From: Bryobacteraceae bacterium
Lineage (GTDB): Bacteria > Acidobacteriota > Terriglobia > Bryobacterales > Bryobacteraceae
Direction: 5' to 3'
Length of the DNA stretch: 7,004 bases
Assembly (NCBI GenBank): GCA_025350445.1
Contig: JANXXV010000354.1
Span: 1-7,004 of the forward strand
Positions 1 through 6,043 of the stretch are shown here, piece after piece. Below the pieces are notes generated by a model. That model was not told where the DNA came from. It ran no database searches and saw nothing but the letters and a program-made list of their open reading frames with translations. Positions within the stretch are counted from its first letter, which is position 1. Each line of letters opens with the position of its first letter. The translations under genes were made by a program, and so were the position numbers.

Positions 1-734
1 AGCGCCGGATTGAAGCCGTGCTGAACAACGACATCATCGGCAGCGAGGTTTCGGGCAACGGACGGTCGGACAACAGCACGGTGCGGATCTTCTCACCGGA
101 CCCGCGCGATTCCACTTCCCGCGAGTTGGCGCGCTACTTGAAAATCGCCGGGGAACGCTATGTGCCATCCATGAAAGTCGACCTGGTTTTTCGGGAGGAC
201 CGCTTCGGACGCGGCGGCGATCACATGCCGTTTATCGCCCACGGATTTGCGGCGGTACGCATCACGACCGCCAGCGAGAACTTCGACAATCAGCACACAG
301 CCACCGATACTTTCGCCAACACCTCGCCCGCTTACATCACCCGGGTGACCAAGGTGAACGGCGCGGCACTGGCCAGCCTGGCGCTGGCGCCGAAGCCGCC
401 GGTGGTGACACGCGTGATCAAGACCGGCCCGAATAAAGGGAAGCTGACGCCCAATCTGGCGCGCGGGAAATCCCGTTATGATGCGGTGCTGAAATGGACC
501 GATGCGAATCCGGAGCCGGACCTGCTGGGCTACGCGGTGGTGTACCGGTCCACGCGGACGCCGTTCTGGGAGACCGAGATTTTTGCCGGTAACGTAAACG
601 AGTTCACGCTGGAGAATGTTTCGGTGGATGAGTATGTTTTTGGCGTGAAAGCGATTGATAAAGAGGGCAACGAGAGTCTGGTGGCCGCCTACGGAGACGG
701 GTCGCTGCCGCGCCGGGAGATCGAGATCTATTAG
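1..734 (+). CDS. M28-family zinc peptidase, C-terminal part with Fn3-like domain (5' truncated)
   Basis: The reading frame is open to the left edge (codons from base 3), so the start and N-terminal half are missing and about 243 residues are seen. Three M28 landmarks are visible: NNDIIGS near the left edge, whose Asp matches a zinc ligand; RGGDHMPF, the family's (S/G)DHxxF region; and NQHTATDTFAN, whose His matches the last zinc ligand. The family comprises aminopeptidases and carboxypeptidases with two zinc ions, often exported. The remaining zinc ligands, the catalytic Glu and any signal peptide would lie upstream of the window. From about base 400 to the stop the protein changes to a beta-rich segment (VLKWTDANPEPDLLGYAVVY, then a VFGVKAIDKEGNES strand-turn) typical of a fibronectin type III domain, probably for substrate or surface binding. 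The gene ends 53 bases before the shell-protein gene. The M28 call is firm. Substrate and location cannot be told from this fragment. Confidence 0.85.
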   Translation, partial: RRIEAVLNNDIIGSEVSGNGRSDNSTVRIFSPDPRDSTSRELARYLKIAGERYVPSMKVDLVFREDRFGRGGDHMPFIAHGFAAVRITTASENFDNQHTATDTFANTSPAYITRVTKVNGAALASLALAPKPPVVTRVIKTGPNKGKLTPNLARGKSRYDAVLKWTDANPEPDLLGYAVVYRSTRTPFWETEIFAGNVNEFTLENVSVDEYVFGVKAIDKEGNESLVAAYGDGSLPRREIEIY

Positions 735-777
735 GCTCTTGCGGCCAATGTGATACGGTGAAGCTTCAGCACTTAGC

Positions 778-783
778 AGGAGG
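778..783 (+). promoter_or_regulatory. Strong Shine-Dalgarno AGGAGG of the shell-protein gene
   Basis: A perfect AGGAGG lies four bases before the ATG at 788. An ATG at 784 is closer still but out of frame with the shell protein, so the site fixes 788 as the start. It is the strongest ribosome binding site in the left half of the window. This fits a shell protein that must be made in many copies relative to its cargo, because the dehydrogenase start at 1105 has no recognisable Shine-Dalgarno. Confidence 0.75.
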
Positions 784-787
784 ATGA

Positions 788-1081
788 ATGGAAGCCCTCG
801 GGATGATTGAGACGAAGGGATTGGTTGGCGCCGTTGAAGCGGCCGATGCGATGGTGAAGACGGCGAAAGTCACCTTGCAGGCCAAAGAGTACATCGGCAA
901 CGGCTTCGTTACGGTCACCTGCCGTGGCGATGTGGGAGCTGTGAAAGCAGCCACCGACGCGGGTGCGGCGGCAGCGCGTCGCGTGGGTGAACTAGTTGCG
1001 GTTCACGTGATTCCGAATCCAGCGGCCGACACGGAGAAGGTGCTTCCGGGCGCGAAGAAGGCCAGCGGCAACCTCGGGTAG
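788..1081 (+). CDS. Bacterial microcompartment hexameric shell protein (BMC-H, PduA/EutM-like)
   Basis: The 97-aa product is a single canonical BMC domain, the usual length of BMC-H proteins that form flat hexamers tiling a microcompartment shell. It opens with [20 protein letters not shown], nearly identical in pattern to PduA, EutM and CcmK. It also has the [18 protein letters not shown] helix and a [10 protein letters not shown] strand. The pore loop reads IGNG (residues 36-39), placing Asn38 at the spot that is Ser40 in PduA. The edge lysine of the family (DAMVK, Lys24) is kept, but the PRPH motif that carries the edge arginine is PNPAAD here (residues 76-81), so that arginine is missing. 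The C-terminus adds a short Lys/Gly tail. The aldehyde dehydrogenase gene follows 23 bases later, so the two are likely co-transcribed. No second shell gene, pentamer or trimer is in the window. Family assignment is very secure; the metabolite passing the pore is unknown. Confidence 0.96.
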   Translation: MEALGMIETKGLVGAVEAADAMVKTAKVTLQAKEYIGNGFVTVTCRGDVGAVKAATDAGAAAARRVGELVAVHVIPNPAADTEKVLPGAKKASGNLG

Positions 1082-1104
1082 CCGTGGCCGGTTTAGATTA
1101 GCGA

Positions 1105-2892
1105 ATGTTGCACGATTCCGACCTGCTCGCTCTGCAAGAGGTCCGCACCAAGGTGGATGCAGCCTACGCGGCCTGGCAGAAGTACCGCAACTATTCACAA
1201 GACCAGATCGACAACATTGTGGAGGCCATGGGCGCGGCCGCGCGCGAGAACGCGGAGCATCTGGCGGAGCTGGCGGTGAGCGAAACCGGTTATGGCAATG
1301 TCCGCGACAAGCTGGCGAAGAATCTGCTGGCGGCCGATCTGCTGCCGCGCGCGATGCGCGGGATGAAGACGGTGGGCATTTTGCGCGACGATGCCGAGAA
1401 GAAGATTGTCGAGATTGGTGTGCCGCTGGGCGTGATTGCGGCGATTCTGCCGACTACAAACCCGACCTCGACCGCCATTTACAAGATTCTGATTTCGCTT
1501 AAGGCGGGGAACGGCATCGTTCTCAGTCCGCATCCCCGGGCCAAGCAATGCACCTGTGAAACTGTTGCCATTCTGGCGGACGCCGCGGTGCGGGCCGGAG
1601 CGCCGGATGGCATCATCCAGTGCATCTTCAGCGCTACTCTGGAAGCTACCAACGAACTGATGCGCCACAAGCGCACGGCGGCGATTTTGTCTACGGGCGG
1701 AGCGGGGATTGTGAAGGCCGCGTACTCCAGCGGGAAGCCGGCGTTCGGGGTGGGGCCCGGAAACGTTCCGGTGCTGATTGAGAAGACCGCGGACATTGCC
1801 GATGCGGTGGCTAAGGTGGTGGCGGGCAAGTCATTCGACTACGGCACGCTTTGTTCCAGTGAGCAGGCCATTGTCGCGGAGCACGCGCTGCGCGGGAATA
1901 TCACGGCTGAGTTGAAAGTGCAGAAGGCATTTCTGTGCGATGAGAAGCAGAAGCAGGCGCTGGCGAAGCTGCTGTTGATTCCGCCGATGTGGAGCGTGAA
2001 TCCGAAGTGCGTGGGGCAGGCGGCGCCGAAGATCGCCGGGATGGCGGGTTTTACGGTGCCGACCGATACCTCGATTCTGGTGGCGGAGCTGGAAGGCGTG
2101 GGCAAGGATCATCCGCTTTCGGCGGAGAAACTGTCGCCGGTTCTTTCCCTGTTTTTTGTGAAAGACTTTGCCGCCGCGCTGGATACATGCGAGGCCATTT
2201 TGCGATTCGGCGGGCTGGGCCACACCTGCGGGATCTATTCCAAGGACGATGCCAGGGTTCGCGAATTTGCGTTGCGTATGCCGGCGATGCGGGTTCTTTG
2301 CAATACGCCCACGCCACAGGGTTCGGTGGGCATCACCACGAATCTGTTTCCGGCGATGACGCTGGGCTGCGGCGCCATGGCGGGCAACAGCACGGGCGAT
2401 AATGTGACACCCTTGAATCTGATCAACGTTAAGAGGCTGGCGTACGCTGTGAGAAAACCGGAAGAAGCTTTTGACATCCCCGCGCTCCGCGCATCGGCGA
2501 CGAATGTGGACAAGCAGATGGTTGCCTCGGCGGTGGAGCGTTATTTGTTGCAGCGCGGGGTGCCTGTGGTTCCGACGGCGGCTGCTGTTGCGGCGAAGAC
2601 CGGGGTTGTGGCTGAACTGGTAGACCAGTTTCTTAGTGCTAAGCGGACGGCGTTACCGCTTCCTCACGGTCGCGGCTCGGAAAATTTTTCGGAACTCGTG
2701 GTTCCTGCGCCGCCATCCGTGGCGCCCGCGTCTCCGGTGGTGGTGATCGTGGATTTTGTCTGCGAAAACGATGTGCAGGCGGCCATTCGAAAGTCGCAGA
2801 AGATCTATATAGGACCGAAGACGATTGTCACGCCGTCCGCGCGCGACCTTGCCGCGCAGCATGATACGCTCGTCCACGCGAAACGAACATGA
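1105..2892 (+). CDS. CoA-acylating aldehyde dehydrogenase of a microcompartment (PduP/EutE-like) with extended C-terminal tail
   Basis: The enzyme should oxidise an aldehyde to acyl-CoA with NAD+ and CoA inside a BMC. Residues 1-457 are a full acylating aldehyde dehydrogenase domain: LPTTNPTSTAIYK (115-127) with the conserved Asn119, the STGGAGIVKAA segment (about 196-206), the FGVGPGNVPV cofactor loop (214-223), and FDYGTLCSSEQ with catalytic Cys250. PduP and EutE are about 465 residues; this protein has 595. The extra tail contains an amphipathic helix (about 466-487, VDKQMVASAVERYLLQRG) with the look of an encapsulation peptide. Next comes a Pro/Ala-rich linker (about 515-545) containing a PLPHGRGSE stretch. 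The last segment, 547-595, has ENDVQAAIRK and TIVTPSARDL and resembles the N-terminal part of EutQ and the TPSAR region of EutT. An in-frame TAG at 1099 makes ATG 1105 the first possible start; no Shine-Dalgarno precedes it, which suggests lower output than the shell gene. The stop overlaps the next gene (ATGA). Substrate chain length cannot be read from sequence. Confidence 0.94.
   Translation: MLHDSDLLALQEVRTKVDAAYAAWQKYRNYSQDQIDNIVEAMGAAARENAEHLAELAVSETGYGNVRDKLAKNLLAADLLPRAMRGMKTVGILRDDAEKKIVEIGVPLGVIAAILPTTNPTSTAIYKILISLKAGNGIVLSPHPRAKQCTCETVAILADAAVRAGAPDGIIQCIFSATLEATNELMRHKRTAAILSTGGAGIVKAAYSSGKPAFGVGPGNVPVLIEKTADIADAVAKVVAGKSFDYGTLCSSEQAIVAEHALRGNITAELKVQKAFLCDEKQKQALAKLLLIPPMWSVNPKCVGQAAPKIAGMAGFTVPTDTSILVAELEGVGKDHPLSAEKLSPVLSLFFVKDFAAALDTCEAILRFGGLGHTCGIYSKDDARVREFALRMPAMRVLCNTPTPQGSVGITTNLFPAMTLGCGAMAGNSTGDNVTPLNLINVKRLAYAVRKPEEAFDIPALRASATNVDKQMVASAVERYLLQRGVPVVPTAAAVAAKTGVVAELVDQFLSAKRTALPLPHGRGSENFSELVVPAPPSVAPASPVVVIVDFVCENDVQAAIRKSQKIYIGPKTIVTPSARDLAAQHDTLVHAKRT
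2651..2682 (+). repeat. Short dispersed-repeat-like insertion inside the dehydrogenase linker
   Basis: The core CCGCTTCCTCACGGTCGCGG (2656-2675), continuing into CTCGG, encodes LPLPHGRGSE at residues 517-526, between the encapsulation helix and the TPSAR segment. Read in another forward frame it gives FLTVAAR, and on the minus strand FRAATVRKR. I recognise these as products of a short repeat scattered through some acidobacterial-type genomes, including inside genes. Only one copy is in this window, so the repeat status rests on recollection. The composition of the linker around it (Pro/Ala/Val) would tolerate such an in-frame insertion. Confidence 0.45.
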
Positions 2893-3383
2893 AGTTAAAC
2901 CTGGATTCATTGAAAGCGGAGATCCAATCCTATCTGAAGGACAACGGATTCGTTGTCTTCCATGCCTTCTCAAGAAGTCTGGATGACATGCCTGAAGTGG
3001 ATTGGGATACGCGGCGCTACCCGGATTACAAAGAGTTTCTGAGTGTCGCCAAGCGCCTGGAAGCCACGTTGATTGTGTTTCATCATCGCGAGTTTTCTTC
3101 CGATATAGTCGACCGCGCGATTGACGATCTGCCGGCGGCGGGGTTGGATTACGACGATCAGCGGGTGTATGAACAGCGGTTGCGGGAGCTGAGCGTTTAC
3201 GAAGGCTTTACCTGCTTGATTGAGATCTCGTTTGATCACAAGGGCACGTTGTATCTTTTCGAGCTGCGGACCGAGTGGTTTAGTGAGTTGACGCATATTT
3301 TGGATCAACTGACTATCACCGACGACGATGCCGATGGCGGGCCGGACGCCGATCCGCTGGGCGGGTATTACTCGAAGAACTAG
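2889..3383 (+). CDS. Hypothetical acidic protein between the dehydrogenase gene and recJ
   Basis: I do not recognise this 164-aa protein. It is soluble-looking, with no signal peptide or membrane segment. It starts with a helix (LDSLKAEIQSYLKDNG) and then alternates strands and helices: FVVFHAFSR, ATLIVFHHREFSS, and late strands CLIEISFD and GTLYLFELR. This suggests one compact alpha/beta domain of about 135 residues. The last 25 residues are disordered-looking and acidic (ITDDDADGGPDADP) before GGYYSKN. There are many Asp/Glu and only a few conserved-looking His (FHH), so no catalytic motif can be claimed. Its ATG overlaps the dehydrogenase stop as ATGA, indicating translational coupling. 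Its TAG lies three bases before the recJ ATG, so all three genes are probably one transcript. The position could mean a role with RecJ or with the microcompartment, or neither. Coding status is supported by the tight spacing and by strand continuity. Confidence 0.8.
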   Translation: MKLNLDSLKAEIQSYLKDNGFVVFHAFSRSLDDMPEVDWDTRRYPDYKEFLSVAKRLEATLIVFHHREFSSDIVDRAIDDLPAAGLDYDDQRVYEQRLRELSVYEGFTCLIEISFDHKGTLYLFELRTEWFSELTHILDQLTITDDDADGGPDADPLGGYYSKN

Positions 3384-3386
3384 ACG

Positions 3387-5093
3387 ATGACTCTTCCATC
3401 GCGGTGGATCCTGCCCGAGTTGGACGCGCCAGCTGTGTCGATTGCTTCGCGCGTTTTGTGGCATCGAGGTCTGCGTGACCCGGTTGCCGTGGAGCATTTT
3501 CTGAATCCGCGTTTGGAAGACTTGCACGATCCGATGCTGTTGCAGGACATGGATCGGGCCGTCGGCCGTCTGCAACGCGCTATCGCCGGGCACGAGAAGA
3601 TTCTGCTGTACGGTGATTATGATGTGGACGGCACTTCGTCCGTGGTGATCCTGAAAAAGGTGCTGGATCTGACCGGGGCGCAGGTGGAGTTTCATGTTCC
3701 GCACCGGGTGAAAGACGGCTACGGGATGCGGACGGAGGTGATCGACCGGGCGGCCGCATCGGGTGTGACCCTGGTGATCAGCGTGGATACGGGCATCCGC
3801 GCGAATGCCGTGGTCGCTCATGCCGGCAGGCTTGGGATCGATGTGATTGTTACCGATCATCATCTGCCTGAGGCGGAGTTGCCGCGGGCGGTGGCGGTGA
3901 TCAACCCGAACCGGCCGGACTGTAGTTATCCGGAGAAGAATCTTTGCGGGGCCGGGGTTACGTTCAAGCTGATTCACGCGTTGTTACGAAAGCTTGAGTG
4001 GCCGGTGGAGCGCATTGGGCGGATTACGGAGTCGATCCTGAAGCTGGTGGCGCTGGCCACGGTGGCCGATGTGGTGCCGCTTACGGGGGAGAACCGGATC
4101 ATTGTGAAGCGCGGGCTGGAGGGGTTCCATACGGTCCGCAATCCGGGGCTGCGGGCACTGCTTCGCGTGGCTGGTATACAAGATGGCGATTGCCCTTCGG
4201 CGGGGCAGGTGGCGTTTCGCATTGCGCCGCGGATCAATGCCGCCGGGCGCATGGCGAATGCCGATGATGTGATCAATCTGTTTCTCACTAGCGATGAGGC
4301 GTTGGCGATGACGCTGGCGGGGCAGTTGAACGATCTGAATCGCGAGCGGCAGGAGACGGAGGCGGCGATCACGGCGGCCATTCTGGAAGAGTGCATCCAA
4401 GTGCCGGTTACCGACGACGATTTTGCGCTGGTTTTTGCCGGGCGCGGGTGGCATCGGGGTGTGGTGGGCATTGTGGCCAGCCGTTTGGTGGAACGGTTTC
4501 ACCGGCCGGCGTTTGTGCTGAGTGAAGAGGAGGGGACGGGCGTGGCGCACGGGTCCGGACGCAGCGCCGCGGGTTTTCATCTGCTGGAAGGCTTGGAGGC
4601 GATGGGGGAGCTGTTCACCAAGTTTGGGGGCCACAAGCAGGCGGCAGGGCTTACGATGCAGGCAGAGCGGATTGAGAGCTTCCGCGCGCGGTTCAATGCA
4701 CTTGCGGCTGAGCGATTGACGGTGGACGATTTCCGGCGAACGGTGGAGATTGACGCTCTATTGCGGCTGGAAGAAGTGACGGACGAGTCTGTTGCGGAGG
4801 TGCTTTCGCTGGCTCCGTTTGGGGCTGGGAATAGCGCTCCGGTGTTTGCGGTGATGGGGGCGGAGGTTTGCGCGCCTCCGGTGGTGATGAAAGAGAAACA
4901 CCTGCGGCTTACGGTGCGGCAGAACGGGCGCACATTGACGGTGAAGGCTTGGAGCTTCGCCGAGCGGGCTGCGGAGTTGCAGGCAGGGGCGCGGGTGGAT
5001 CTGGCGTTGTGCCTGGAGGAAGACTCCTACTCGTTGAGCCGCGGCTATGCCGGTTGGGGCGCGGTGCTGCGGGACGTGCGGCCGGCGAGGTGA
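3387..5093 (+). CDS. recJ: Single-stranded-DNA-specific exonuclease RecJ
   Basis: RecJ degrades single-stranded DNA 5' to 3' using bound metal ions and acts in recombination (RecF pathway), mismatch repair and stalled-fork processing in the cytoplasm. At 568 residues it matches the family (577 in E. coli). The DHH phosphoesterase motifs appear in order: GDYDVDGTSS with Asp77, Asp79 and Asp81; SVDTGIRA with Asp134; VTDHHLP with Asp157-His158-His159; and ALATVADVVPL with Asp228. The DHHA1 part follows with WHRGVVGIVASRL, GSGRSAAGFHL (389-399) and FGGHKQAAGLT (413-423). The last roughly 130 residues fit the OB-fold DNA-binding domain. The upstream gene's TAG (3381-3383) is in this same frame, so ATG 3387 is the first possible start; no strong Shine-Dalgarno is seen, consistent with coupling to the gene before it. 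All metal-binding residues are present, so it should be active. Confidence 0.97.
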   Translation: MTLPSRWILPELDAPAVSIASRVLWHRGLRDPVAVEHFLNPRLEDLHDPMLLQDMDRAVGRLQRAIAGHEKILLYGDYDVDGTSSVVILKKVLDLTGAQVEFHVPHRVKDGYGMRTEVIDRAAASGVTLVISVDTGIRANAVVAHAGRLGIDVIVTDHHLPEAELPRAVAVINPNRPDCSYPEKNLCGAGVTFKLIHALLRKLEWPVERIGRITESILKLVALATVADVVPLTGENRIIVKRGLEGFHTVRNPGLRALLRVAGIQDGDCPSAGQVAFRIAPRINAAGRMANADDVINLFLTSDEALAMTLAGQLNDLNRERQETEAAITAAILEECIQVPVTDDDFALVFAGRGWHRGVVGIVASRLVERFHRPAFVLSEEEGTGVAHGSGRSAAGFHLLEGLEAMGELFTKFGGHKQAAGLTMQAERIESFRARFNALAAERLTVDDFRRTVEIDALLRLEEVTDESVAEVLSLAPFGAGNSAPVFAVMGAEVCAPPVVMKEKHLRLTVRQNGRTLTVKAWSFAERAAELQAGARVDLALCLEEDSYSLSRGYAGWGAVLRDVRPAR

Positions 5094-5561
5094 TATTCGG
5101 TGGGCAAGGATTGTTGGGCTGAACCGTTGGGCTGACCTACGGAGTGGAAACCCGGGAATTGCGAAACGCGGCGAATCCCAGGAAAAACATTGGGCCACGA
5201 TAAATTGGATGAATCGGATAAGAAGTGATTTGGCAGGTTAGGAGTTTCTTCTCCTTCCGCGCGGGCGGGCAACCGGGCCCAGACGCATTTTGCCGGTGCG
5301 AATTGCGGGGTTGAGCCGGATGCCGAGGTGTGCGGGGCGGTGGTGGCTTGGGCTGCTTCGCATTCGCGGATGGCGCGGTTCCAGGCTCCCTCTGTCGTGG
5401 ATTCGCAGCGGCGGAGAGTTTCGAAGTGGTGGGGTTCAGCCGCCATGCACACCGAGATCCCATGGTTGAGATTCCTGGGTGATTCTACCCGAACAGGCGA
5501 GGCTCTGGAGCGTAGAGACCAACGGTGATGCGTCATGTGCTTTCTGTGGAACGGTCCCGGG
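5094..5561. other. Intergenic stretch after recJ
   Basis: No convincing intact gene is seen. Just after the recJ stop, GTTGGGCTGA occurs twice 13 bases apart (5113-5122 and 5126-5135). A weak hairpin AGGAG/CTCCT (5240-5244 with 5251-5255) is the only stem I find, and it lacks a T-run, so I see no clear recJ terminator. The section 5285-5460 has a possible minus-strand remnant, described separately. The base composition from about 5180 to 5240 is more AT-rich than the genes around it, as expected of noncoding sequence. Confidence 0.6.
5285..5460 (-). pseudogene. Possible degenerate remnant of a hypothetical gene (C-terminal part)
   Basis: On the minus strand this stretch reads with GC-rich third positions and a coherent helical segment, HFETLRRCES followed by WNRAIRECEAAQ. 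The segment has the RYE-x-RA-x-RAL-x-LE look of the C-terminal helix of a hypothetical family common in acidobacteria. After the helix the natural continuation seems to shift frame: LNPAIRTGKMRLGP lies in a different minus frame from ECEAAQ. This would mean at least one frameshift. The surrounding minus-strand frame is open from 5536 to 5045 but runs into the recJ 3' end, and its ends do not look like protein. Family recognition is from memory and weak; the stretch could simply be noncoding. Confidence 0.22.
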
Positions 5562-5804
5562 TTATGGATCGATTTTTTCGATTGTCATTCCGGCGGGATC
5601 GAACATCAGGCGGCCGGGTGTTTGGATGAGGGCCACCACGGCCATGAATTCTTTCGGCCCATTGATAGGCAGGGACTGAAATGGACCGCCAGATTGCAAC
5701 TGGATGGCAACGCCTGCAGGGAATGGCGCCGGTGGCGTACCAGGTTGCCAGGGCGGGTTTGTAGTGATTTGCAGAGCATATCCCGCGACAAGTAGTTGCG
5801 GCAT
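5562..5804 (-). CDS. Small hypothetical protein, 80 aa
   Basis: I do not recognise a named family. The product looks protein-like, with short beta-strand-type stretches separated by Pro/Gly turns: QLLVAGYALQITTNPPW, then PAPFPAGVAIQLQSGGPF, then KEFMAVVALIQTPGRLMF and a last FDPAGMTIEKI. There is no signal peptide, membrane helix, Cys or His, so an all-beta fold is likely and no catalytic role is suggested. The ATG (complement of 5802-5804) has a good Shine-Dalgarno, GGAGA, seven bases upstream. An 86-aa plus-strand frame covers the same region but reads as a Trp/Cys/Arg-rich shadow. Third-position GC is lower than in the flanking genes, which could mean a recently acquired or lightly expressed gene. 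It stands alone on the minus strand between recJ and the bc-complex genes. Confidence 0.5.
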   Translation of the reverse strand: MPQLLVAGYALQITTNPPWQPGTPPAPFPAGVAIQLQSGGPFQSLPINGPKEFMAVVALIQTPGRLMFDPAGMTIEKIDP

Positions 5805-5811
5805 CGCGCAT

Positions 5812-5816
5812 TCTCC
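5812..5816 (-). promoter_or_regulatory. Shine-Dalgarno GGAGA of the 80-aa minus-strand gene
   Basis: The minus strand reads CAGCGGAGAA before the ATG, with GGAGA seven bases from the start codon, a normal spacing. A TATAGT hexamer (complement of 5831-5836) lies just upstream and could be a -10 element, but no good -35 accompanies it. The site is the main argument that the small gene is translated. Confidence 0.4.
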
Positions 5817-5958
5817 GCTGGGAAGATATTACTATATCGGCGTAGCGCTCATTAGCATCATGGGCTGCTACCACGCTCGATGCCGCGGGTTTACTTGTTC
5901 CGCTCGGGGTCTCAACCTAGTGTGCCGTCCCTCGTAAGAGTTGACGACGGGCGCAAGA

Positions 5959-5978
5959 GCGCGACCGAGGGGTCGCGC
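5959..5978. repeat. Hairpin inside the MITE-like element
   Basis: GCGCGACC (5959-5966) pairs perfectly with GGTCGCGC (5971-5978) across a four-base GAGG loop. A second stem, CAAGGTG (5984-5990) with CACCTTG (5998-6004) across seven bases, follows at once. Neither is followed by a T-run, so these are not classical terminators. Adjacent GC-rich stems are typical of folded intergenic repeats. Confidence 0.6.
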
Positions 5979-6001
5979 GTAGACAAGGTGTCTGCCCCAC
6001 C

Positions 6002-6043
6002 TTGCGGCCAGTAGCGTGTTGCGTTGCGGCGAGTAGCATGTTG
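6002..6043 (+). repeat. Imperfect 20-bp direct repeat, period 22
   Basis: TTGCGGCCAGTAGCGTGTTG (6002-6021) recurs as TTGCGGCGAGTAGCATGTTG (6024-6043), with two mismatches in 20. Two copies only. It lies inside the MITE-like element and probably arose by slippage or is part of the element's conserved interior. Confidence 0.6.

Noticed and set aside
735..777. Sigma-70 promoter between the peptidase and shell genes (TTGCGG at 739, GATACG at 752)
   Set aside because: The two hexamers are only seven bases apart, and no properly spaced partner exists for either. The shell gene may be read from further upstream.
2970..3977. Long minus-strand open frame (335 aa) opposite the 164-aa gene and recJ
   Set aside because: It is the antisense shadow of two well-supported plus-strand genes. 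The product is rich in His/Arg/Gln with no recognisable domain.
3984..4634. Minus-strand open frame of 216 aa within recJ
   Set aside because: It lies wholly antisense to conserved RecJ catalytic motifs, and its composition (Arg/His/Pro/Gln) is typical of shadow frames in GC-rich DNA.
5045..5536. Minus-strand 163-aa open frame after recJ as an intact gene
   Set aside because: It runs into the recJ 3' end and has no ribosome binding site. Only its middle looks protein-like, so at most a remnant was recorded.
5568..5582. ATCGA-T5-TCGAT hairpin as a terminator for the minus-strand small gene
   Set aside because: It lies inside the end of the coding frame rather than after the stop, has only a 5-bp AT-rich stem, and has no following T-run in that direction.
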